Shown: one piece after another, positions 57,964-64,000 of the stretch
Position numbering within the stretch: position 1 is the first letter of the stretch
Layout: each line of letters begins with the position of its first letter
Assembly: GCA_012103535.1 (NCBI GenBank)
Contig: WLWQ01000001.1
Span: 434,001-498,000 of the forward strand
Source of the DNA: Pseudomonadales bacterium
Lineage (GTDB): Bacteria; Pseudomonadota; Gammaproteobacteria; Pseudomonadales; Pseudohongiellaceae
DNA: 64,000 nt
Direction: 5' to 3'
The notes under the pieces: model-generated
Told to the model about the DNA's origin: nothing
Databases searched by the model: none
What the model saw: only the letters and a program-made list of their open reading frames with translations
Translations under genes and position numbers: made by a program

Positions 57964-59355
57964 CTAGTGACGAGTCTTACCCTCGATTTCATCATCACTT
58001 TCAATTTCGTTTTGTTTTTTCGAAAGTGCTTCCGAATCATCTTCTAGCGCCGTAGTCAGTTTGGCGGATTTTTGTTTTTTGGAGGTCTTCGCGCCTAATT
58101 GCTTTAGCGATTCAGCGCGTTTTACTAAATTACCGCGACCGGAAAGTAACTTATTATGCGCTTTTTCGAAACTCTTTTTACTCGCATCAATGCGCTGCCC
58201 TACTTCATCAAGGTCATCAACAAAAGCTACAAACTTGTCATACAAAGCACCAGCTTTCTCAGCGATTTCATTTGCGTTTTGGTTTTGTTGCGCCAGGCGC
58301 CAGAGGTTTTGAACCGTCTTCAAGGTAGTTAACAAAGTCGTTGGCACCACGAAAATAATGTTGCGCTCAAAAGCAAATTGAAAAAGTTCAGGATCTTCTT
58401 GCAGGGCACTGGAGTAAGCTGCTTCGATGGGCATAAAAAGAAACACATAATCCAGCGAATTTACACCTGCCAGATTCTGATAATCTTTACTCGACAATAG
58501 CTTCACATGATTTCTTATAGAACTGACATGTTGCTTGAGCGATTTTTGCTTATTTGTTGCCTCTTCCGCTGCGCAATAGGCATCCCATGCCTTAAGCGAC
58601 ACTTTCGAGTCAATAATAATATCTCTTGATTCTGGAAGATGAACAATCACATCGGGTTGCGCCTTGCCGCCCTCTTCATCTTTCAGGCTAACCTGGACTT
58701 CATATTCCCGACCTTTAGCCAGGCCGGATTTTTCCAGAATAGATTCGAGTACAAATTCCCCCCAACTTCCCTGGGCTTTGTTGTCCCCTTTGAGGGCATT
58801 AGTCAGGTTTACTGCTTCTTCACTGATGCGCGTATTGAGCTTTTGTAGATTCTCTATTTCTTTTGCGAGGGAGAACCGTTCTTTCGATTCCTTGTCGTAG
58901 GTTTCTTCGACCCGCTTTTCAAAATTCTGAATTTTTTCCTGCAGTGGTGAAAGCACTGCACTTAGAGTTTCTTTATTCGTTGCAGTAAATTTCTTGGATT
59001 TGTCTTCAAAAATTTCGTTGGCAATATTTTTAAAGGCGCTGCCTAATTGCTCGCGGGACTCATTAAGCAATGAAAGTTTTTCATCGAACTGCTTCCGCTC
59101 TAATTCCAAACTGGTTTTAAGCGCTGCAAGCTCTTCTCGATAGGATTGAATTTCGCCTTTTAAGGAAGAATTTTCATTCACGGTTTGCCCATGGCTTTCC
59201 TGCAAGAGTTCTAGCTCAGATTGTCTCGCTGCCAGACGCTCGCTTGCAGAAACTTCACCGAGCCGGGATTCTTGCAATTGCTTAACCAACACAGCAATTG
59301 CCACCAGGGCTGCGAGCAGCAAGCCGAAGCTAGCAATCAGTGCGATAGTTTCCAT
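57964..59355 (-). CDS. rmuC: DNA recombination protein RmuC homologue
   Basis: 463 residues. One N-terminal membrane helix (METIALIASFGLLLAALVAIAVLVKQL), a long coiled coil (about 35-190), then the RmuC nuclease-like domain (GSWGEFVLESILEKSGLAKGREYEVQVS, QPDVIVHLPESRDIIIDSKVSLKAWDAY, and FMPIEAAYSSALQEDPELF). In E. coli it limits inversion at short inverted repeats. The C-terminal 60 residues are Lys- and Glu-rich. The ATG is at 59355. It follows bamC by 26 bp. Confidence 0.94.
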   Translation of the reverse strand: METIALIASFGLLLAALVAIAVLVKQLQESRLGEVSASERLAARQSELELLQESHGQTVNENSSLKGEIQSYREELAALKTSLELERKQFDEKLSLLNESREQLGSAFKNIANEIFEDKSKKFTATNKETLSAVLSPLQEKIQNFEKRVEETYDKESKERFSLAKEIENLQKLNTRISEEAVNLTNALKGDNKAQGSWGEFVLESILEKSGLAKGREYEVQVSLKDEEGGKAQPDVIVHLPESRDIIIDSKVSLKAWDAYCAAEEATNKQKSLKQHVSSIRNHVKLLSSKDYQNLAGVNSLDYVFLFMPIEAAYSSALQEDPELFQFAFERNIIFVVPTTLLTTLKTVQNLWRLAQQNQNANEIAEKAGALYDKFVAFVDDLDEVGQRIDASKKSFEKAHNKLLSGRGNLVKRAESLKQLGAKTSKKQKSAKLTTALEDDSEALSKKQNEIESDDEIEGKTRH

Positions 59356-59381
59356 GGTTTAAAGGCTTGTTAGTGATGACA

Positions 59382-60434
59382 CTAACTTAGATTGTCATTG
59401 ATAACTTGCAACAGTTCTTCAGTGAGCTGGATGGATTCGTCTGAAATTTCCAAGGCCTCTGTTACAACATTAATTACGCTCTCTGTTTGCTCGAGGCGCA
59501 CACTAAAATCTTTAACTTCGGCAATTTCCTCATCACTGGAACCAAACCAACGACCAATAAGACTTGGCTCGTCGTCTTCGTCAATTATTCCAGCAAATTG
59601 CACGTTAAAAAATGACTGGTCTCTGTCGCTGTTTACGATTGTGATTTCAGCGCTTTCCAAGGCCTGCCTAACCTGCACCCAGGCCCGATTGTAATCTACT
59701 TTGAGTTCCAGCATTGGCTCGCCAGAATCATCCTCGATCAAATTCGCTTTCGATTCAGCTTCGATGCTTCCTGCTAACAAGCTGGCAGACGAGGCTTGAT
59801 AGACATCGTTTCTGTCTGCCAAATATTGCGATACTGAAGTCAGGATTTGTCTTTCTAAATCTGGTGAATTGGATTCATCAGGCCAACTCACTGCAGCCGG
59901 GACAGGATCAGCATTTAGATTCTCATAGTGCAGCACATAAATTTCGGAAAAGCCTGAATGCAATCCTGGCTCTATCTTAATCTGGTATTTATGCCTTTTT
60001 TCATCGTCACTGCCGACTTCAACCCAGGAAGTTTCCATAACGCCGTTACTTGGGTCTTCAAAATCCAAAACAATTCGTAGCTCAGTCCAGTAGTCTCTTA
60101 CTAACGGCCAAACTTGTCCTGGTGTTGCGTCGATTACGATCCAGCGACTATCAGACAGACTCTGAATAATCACCCCTTCTCTTCTGCGGGTTTCGATAGG
60201 CTTAGGCATTGGAACGTCTTCTAATGCCGTTAAGGAAGAAAATCTTTCAGGAATGACATACAGCTGGTCTAAGGTATAGCTGTCCAGCTGATTTGGAATT
60301 TCCATCTGCGGGGCGGTACGCGCATCGAGATAATCATCATCAGGATTCGGAAAGAGACCTTCATCTCCCAACATATAATTGCAGGAATTAAGCACGGTCA
60401 AACCGGCTAATACCAATAAGTTTCTAGTATTCAA
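59382..60434 (-). CDS. bamC: Outer-membrane assembly lipoprotein BamC
   Basis: BAM-complex lipoprotein aiding beta-barrel insertion. 350 residues. The signal peptide ends in VLNSC, so Cys18 is the lipidated residue. The unstructured N-terminal lasso region follows (YLDARTAPQMEIPNQLDSYTLDQLYVIPE), then two helix-grip domains (SRWIVIDATPGQVWPLVRDYWTEL; LELKVDYNRAWVQVRQALESA). The start is TTG at 60434 with an AAGGGA site. It lies 15 bp after dapA, as in E. coli dapA-bamC. Confidence 0.93.
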   Translation of the reverse strand: MNTRNLLVLAGLTVLNSCNYMLGDEGLFPNPDDDYLDARTAPQMEIPNQLDSYTLDQLYVIPERFSSLTALEDVPMPKPIETRRREGVIIQSLSDSRWIVIDATPGQVWPLVRDYWTELRIVLDFEDPSNGVMETSWVEVGSDDEKRHKYQIKIEPGLHSGFSEIYVLHYENLNADPVPAAVSWPDESNSPDLERQILTSVSQYLADRNDVYQASSASLLAGSIEAESKANLIEDDSGEPMLELKVDYNRAWVQVRQALESAEITIVNSDRDQSFFNVQFAGIIDEDDEPSLIGRWFGSSDEEIAEVKDFSVRLEQTESVINVVTEALEISDESIQLTEELLQVINDNLS

Positions 60435-60449
60435 TCTTTGTTTCCCTTA

Positions 60450-61349
60450 TCAGGCGGCTTCTGGAAATGAAATGCCCGCCTGTTCTAAAGCATCTGATAC
60501 TTGGACGTGATACTTCACGTCAAGTTCCACTAGCGGTAATCGAATTCCTGGCTCAATTAGACCCATTTTTGCAAGGGCCCATTTCACTGGGATTGGATTC
60601 GCTTCGAGGAATAAATTCTCATGTAGCGCTGCCAGCTTGCTATCCACAGCAGCCGCGACGGCAAAATCTCCGGCTAAGGCTTTACCGCACATTTCAGCCA
60701 TTAGGCTCGGTGCGACGTTTGCAGTTACCGAAATAGTTCCAACCGCCCCACCTTTCATCAAAGCCAGGGTTATAGCGTCTTCACCGCTATACACCGCCAA
60801 TCGATCACCACATCTATCCACTAATTCGTGACCGCGAGGAATATCTCCGGTTGCATCCTTAATCCCCACAATATTCTCAAAACCTGCCAATCGCTCGACA
60901 GTCTCTACACTCATGTCACAAGCAGTACGACCCGGCACATTATAGAGAATCTGCGGTATATCAACTGCTTCGGCCACAGCCTTAAAATGTTGATAGAGTC
61001 CTTCCTGCGAGGGTTTATTGTAATAGGGGGTTACCAATAAGGCGGCATCGGCCCCGTGCTGGGCCGCAGATCGAGTAAAATAAAGCGCCTCATCGGTGGA
61101 GTTAGAGCCGGTTCCGGCAATTACCGGGATGCGTTTGTTCGCCACCTCGACACAATGGGCCACAAGATCACAGTGCTCTTCCATGCTCAGTGTCGCCGAT
61201 TCACCAGTGGTACCCACTACAACTATTGCGCTGGTTCCAGCATCTACATGCCAGTCTACCAGGCGATCGAACGCCAGAAGATCCATGGAGCCATCTCCAT
61301 GCATGGGCGTCACAATCGCGACAATACTGCCTTTTAAATCTGTGGACAT
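60450..61349 (-). CDS. dapA: 4-hydroxy-tetrahydrodipicolinate synthase
   Basis: First committed step of lysine/diaminopimelate synthesis: pyruvate condenses with aspartate semialdehyde. 299 residues, TIM barrel. Schiff-base Lys164 in GIKDATGD, Tyr136 in YNVPGRTACD, and the Thr pair 47-48 in GTTGESATL are all present. The ATG is at 61349. Only 66 bp separate it from the permease gene, too short for a lysine riboswitch, and none is seen. Confidence 0.97.
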   Translation of the reverse strand: MSTDLKGSIVAIVTPMHGDGSMDLLAFDRLVDWHVDAGTSAIVVVGTTGESATLSMEEHCDLVAHCVEVANKRIPVIAGTGSNSTDEALYFTRSAAQHGADAALLVTPYYNKPSQEGLYQHFKAVAEAVDIPQILYNVPGRTACDMSVETVERLAGFENIVGIKDATGDIPRGHELVDRCGDRLAVYSGEDAITLALMKGGAVGTISVTANVAPSLMAEMCGKALAGDFAVAAAVDSKLAALHENLFLEANPIPVKWALAKMGLIEPGIRLPLVELDVKYHVQVSDALEQAGISFPEAA

Positions 61350-61415
61350 AGTTACAAGCTCAATAATCCGCAGACTTTACCATATCAGCAAATCTGGGAC
61401 CAAAAGTTGAGGTTC

Positions 61416-62486
61416 TCAATCCGGTAGTGGTTTGGATTGGACTCGACTCGGCCAGGCATTGATGATGGCCTTAATCAGCGTGGCTAATGGAATGGCAAAG
61501 AATACCCCCGCCAGTCCCCACAGCCCTCCGAAAAAGAGAACTGCAGCGATGATTGCCACGGGGTGAAGATTTACAGCTTCTGAAAATATAACAGGCACTA
61601 ACACATTACCGTCTACTACCTGCAAAATTAGGTAGGCGATTAATACGGTGTAAAATTCCCCGCCAATTCCCCATTGCACATAGGCGACTGCCGCAACGGG
61701 AATAGTTACTGCAGTGGCGCCGATATAGGGAACGATAACAGAGAGCCCAACCAAGACAGAAAGTAATAAGGCGTAATTGATTCCCACTACGACAAAAACT
61801 AGGTAAGCAACACTACCGACAATAATTATCTCAACAACTTTACCCCGGATGTAATTGGCGATTTGCTCATCCATCTCTAACCAGATCGCTCTCATTAGCG
61901 GTCTATTACGTGGCAAGAAATTCCCAACCCAAAGCACTAATTGCTCTCTATCTTTCATCATAAAAAACACAAGAATTGGAACCAGTACCAAAAAGATAAA
62001 CCAGGCAAACAGGCTAGGCAGGCTGGCAATAGAAAATTCCAGAATCGTCTGACCGAATCCTCCAATCTCGCCACTTATTCCATCGATAACTTGTTGTATC
62101 CACTGGTCGGAGAAAACATTGGGATAATTTTCTGGAAGAGCTCTTAACGCGTCCTGCCATTGATTCACTAAATTTGGAAGTTCATCTAACAAGCGTCTTA
62201 ACTGATTCCACACCTGCGGCAAGACAAAAAAGAGCATCATAATAAAGATGCCAAAAAATAAGACATAGACGATAACGAAGGCAAGGCGATCGGACACACC
62301 GTAGCGCAACAGCAAATTGACCAGACCCTGCATCAAGTAACTAATGATTATCGCTGCTATGAGTGGCGCCAGGATGCTGCCAAGAAAAAGCAGCGCAACT
62401 AATCCCACTGTGAGCAAGATAACCAGTATTATCGATTCTTCATCATGAAAGTAACGATCGAAGAAATCGTTGAGCAGTTTTTTCAT
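61416..62486 (-). CDS. AI-2E/PerM-family membrane protein
   Basis: 356 residues with about eight membrane helices. Family features: an N-terminal pair of helices, a periplasmic Trp-rich segment (VLPQVWNQLRRLLDELPNLVNQWQDAL), PRNRPLMRAIWLEMDEQIANYIRGK, and a C-terminal VPYIGATAVTIPV, with LHPVAIIAAVLFFGGLWGLAGVFFAIPLATL. E. coli PerM and the AI-2 exporter TqsA belong here; the substrate is not predictable. It is next to dapA and the TusA-like gene, as commonly seen near bepA in Pseudomonas. Confidence 0.9.
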   Translation of the reverse strand: MKKLLNDFFDRYFHDEESIILVILLTVGLVALLFLGSILAPLIAAIIISYLMQGLVNLLLRYGVSDRLAFVIVYVLFFGIFIMMLFFVLPQVWNQLRRLLDELPNLVNQWQDALRALPENYPNVFSDQWIQQVIDGISGEIGGFGQTILEFSIASLPSLFAWFIFLVLVPILVFFMMKDREQLVLWVGNFLPRNRPLMRAIWLEMDEQIANYIRGKVVEIIIVGSVAYLVFVVVGINYALLLSVLVGLSVIVPYIGATAVTIPVAAVAYVQWGIGGEFYTVLIAYLILQVVDGNVLVPVIFSEAVNLHPVAIIAAVLFFGGLWGLAGVFFAIPLATLIKAIINAWPSRVQSKPLPD

Positions 62487-62507
62487 GGAATAGTTTTGCC
62501 TTCGGAC

Positions 62508-62741
62508 TTAGCCTTTCTTAATCCAGTAGAAATAAGCACTTTCATCCTTGTGAAAATCTAGAATTTGGTGATCACTTTGCTCAACGAACAAGTGAAAATC
62601 TTTTTCGGAACCAGGATCGGTCGCCACCACTTTTAATATCTGCTGAGACTCCATGTTATTGAGTGCCAATTTGGCTTTCAGCAGAGGCATGGGACAAGCC
62701 AGACCAGTTAAATCCAGCTCTATGTCGGGGTTTATGTTCAT
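62508..62741 (-). CDS. TusA-family sulfurtransferase-like protein
   Basis: 77 residues. DLTGLACPMPLLKAKLALNNM contains the CPxP sulfur-carrier motif (Cys17). The two-layer alpha/beta fold is complete (LKVVATDPGSEKDFHLFVEQSDHQIL). Homologues next to bepA in Pseudomonas (PA1006, from memory) are involved in molybdenum/iron homeostasis and sulfur transfer; canonical TusA acts in tRNA thiolation. Which role applies here is not clear. It lies 21 bp upstream of the permease gene on the same strand. Confidence 0.9.
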   Translation of the reverse strand: MNINPDIELDLTGLACPMPLLKAKLALNNMESQQILKVVATDPGSEKDFHLFVEQSDHQILDFHKDESAYFYWIKKG

Positions 62742-62765
62742 TGCATTATTTTAGCAATCAATACG

Positions 62766-62810
62766 GCCATATTCATATGGCTCTGAGGCTATAGGAATAT
62801 GGCTCTTAGG
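62766..62810. repeat. Tandem repeat and palindrome upstream of bepA
   Basis: A perfect palindrome GCCATAT/ATATGGC with a 2-base gap (62766-62781) overlaps the first of two direct repeats, ATATGGCTCTGAGG (62775-62788) and ATATGGCTCTTAGG (62797-62810). The repeats match at 13 of 14 bases and start 22 bp apart, about two helical turns. They lie between the divergent tusA-like and bepA genes, so they may be an operator. No regulator is known to me. Confidence 0.35.
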
Positions 62811-62911
62811 TCCTATGACTATGATCTTAGTCGACGGATTTGAGCGATAACTTACTCTTTTTATAGGACTATTTATGGTAATCTGAGTACTGGAGAGGAT
62901 GTTTCTAAACT

Positions 62912-64000
62912 ATGAGCAAAACCCTTCAACAATTACTGATCGCCAGCTTTGGCTTCTTAATAAGTATTTCGACTGCTTATAGCCAAAATTTGCCTTCATT
63001 GGGTGATCGCATCTCGGGCACGATTTCGCTGGACCAGGAATATAGCATGGGTCAGCAATTTCTTGCGCAGATTCGTCGTAGTGCCCCAACCATTCCCGAT
63101 GCGGTTTTGATGAATTACTTGGAGAATGTCACTTATAAACTCGCCTCTCGTAGTCAACTAAAGGATCATCGCCTTTCCTTCGTTATTATCGATAGTGAAG
63201 AACTAAACGCTTTTGCCGCCCCCGGGGGCATCATCGGGGTCAACACCGGCTTGTTTCTTAACGCTCGCACGGAAGCTGAGTTTGCCTCGGTTATGGCTCA
63301 TGAGATTGCCCATGTGAGTCAAAGGCACTTCGCCCGTGGCGTAGATCAGGCGCAATCAGGCCAAGTAGGTCAGCTAGCCTCATTACTGGCCAGCGTACTA
63401 ATTATGGCTACTTCGCAAGCAGAACATGGCATGGCTGCAATTACCGCAGTGCAAGGACGTGCCGTTGAAAATCAATTGAGATTCAGTCGCAGCAATGAAG
63501 CTGAAGCAGATCGTGTTGGTCAGGACAATATGTTTGCTGCCGGATTTGATCCTGAAGCGATGGGTTCACTCTTTGAAAATTTACAGGCAATCTCTCGATT
63601 CAGAAGCAGACCTCCTGAGTTTCTACTTTCGCACCCGGTAACAGAATCACGCATTGCTGATGCTCGTGGTCGCTCGATTCGCTATCCACAACGTGAATAT
63701 GGCGTAAATCGGGAATATCAAATAAATCGTACTCGTGTTCTTGGTCACTATGCCTCGGACAAAACTGCACTCATACCCGAATACCAACGCCTGCTAGATG
63801 AAAGTACTAGTGACTTTACCCGTGATACTAATCGCTATGGATTGGTGATTGCCTATTACGAGAACGAACAATACGCAGCTGCGTCTAGAACTTTATTGCC
63901 TTTATTAGATAAAGACCCCAATCGAATTAGCTACGTAGTTACCATGGCCGAAATTTTGACTGAACAGAATGAACCAAGACAGGCAATGGAATTTCTATCA
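62912..64000 (+). CDS. bepA: M48-family periplasmic metalloprotease/chaperone BepA (partial, 3' end outside window)
   Basis: 363 codons visible. Signal peptide MSKTLQQLLIASFGFLISISTAYSQ. The zinc motif HEIAH lies in ASVMAHEIAHVSQRHFARG, with the third ligand in the NEAEADRVGQDNMFAAGF region. An N-terminal NAFAAPGGIIGVNTGLF is typical of M48 proteases. After the protease domain a TPR-like helical region begins (YGLVIAYYENEQYAAASRTLLPLLDKDPN). BepA degrades or rescues misassembled LptD and other barrel proteins. The start ATG has GGAGAGG upstream. Confidence 0.95.
   Translation, partial: MSKTLQQLLIASFGFLISISTAYSQNLPSLGDRISGTISLDQEYSMGQQFLAQIRRSAPTIPDAVLMNYLENVTYKLASRSQLKDHRLSFVIIDSEELNAFAAPGGIIGVNTGLFLNARTEAEFASVMAHEIAHVSQRHFARGVDQAQSGQVGQLASLLASVLIMATSQAEHGMAAITAVQGRAVENQLRFSRSNEAEADRVGQDNMFAAGFDPEAMGSLFENLQAISRFRSRPPEFLLSHPVTESRIADARGRSIRYPQREYGVNREYQINRTRVLGHYASDKTALIPEYQRLLDESTSDFTRDTNRYGLVIAYYENEQYAAASRTLLPLLDKDPNRISYVVTMAEILTEQNEPRQAMEFLS

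Noticed and set aside
61350..61415. Possible lysine riboswitch before dapA
   Set aside because: Only 66 bp are available and no lysine-aptamer features are present.
1..64000. CRISPR array, prophage, insertion sequence or defence island
   Set aside because: No regularly spaced repeats, transposase, integrase, or known defence genes were found on either strand; most of the window is conserved core genes.

Overview
The window is chromosomal DNA of a gammaproteobacterium, almost entirely housekeeping genes. Several blocks follow the gene order I recall from Pseudomonas: sth-apbE-gap/mfd-csiV-mtnP, cysS-glnS/ppiB-lpxH, pepN-DUF2797-DUF1315-rhomboid-nadK, and bepA/tusA with dapA-bamC. That order, the fused nuoCD, the long-form GAPDH and the moderate GC content suggest a marine-type member of Pseudomonadales sensu lato. 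I cannot name the genus from sequence alone. No rRNA, CRISPR array, transposase, integrase or prophage gene was seen.

Layout. (1) 1-13784, minus strand: the nuo operon for complex I (nuoA, B, CD, E-N), with nuoN cut by the left edge. A 480-bp leader holds an ANR/FNR-like box. (2) 14265-23794: soluble transhydrogenase, ApbE and long GAPDH on the minus strand, then mfd and csiV on plus, and methylthioinosine phosphorylase on minus. Where Pseudomonas has nqrA-F between apbE and gap, this window has only 119 bp. (3) 24080-26574: a DUF1643/FkbM pair, a run of tandem palindromes, and tRNA-Arg(UCU), tRNA-His(GUG) and tRNA-Pro(UGG) with an unknown 80-aa ORF among them. (4) 26764-34737: cysS, glnS, ppiB, lpxH, a DUF1289 protein and acnB. 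(5) 34794-43847: pepN, DUF2797, DUF1315, rhomboid and nadK on minus; a two-gene nucleotide-sugar cassette on plus; a PLP desulfhydrase/deaminase-like gene on minus. (6) 43978-51681: tRNA-Asp(GUC), tRNA-Val(UAC), a CHASE2 cyclase, queD, an FAD reductase, ung, lysS and prfB with an intact programmed frameshift. (7) 51931-64000: an orphan receiver protein, mnmC, a frameshifted apeB, an FKBP isomerase, an LRR lipoprotein, miaE, rmuC, bamC, dapA, a PerM-type permease, a TusA-like protein, and bepA cut by the right edge.

Functional themes: aerobic respiration and NAD(P)H balance (complex I, Sth, NadK, GAPDH, AcnB); tRNA supply, charging and anticodon modification (five tRNAs, CysS, GlnS, LysS, MnmC, MiaE, QueD); envelope assembly and folding (LpxH, BamC, BepA, CsiV, FKBP, rhomboid); DNA repair (Mfd, Ung, RmuC). 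Genes are tightly packed, and four convergent pairs share their stop codons in a 4-bp overlap. I found no clearly new multi-gene system. The best leads are the missing-Nqr junction with its orphan ApbE, the apeB frameshift, the palindrome cluster next to tRNA-Arg, and the Cys-rich DUF2797 protein.
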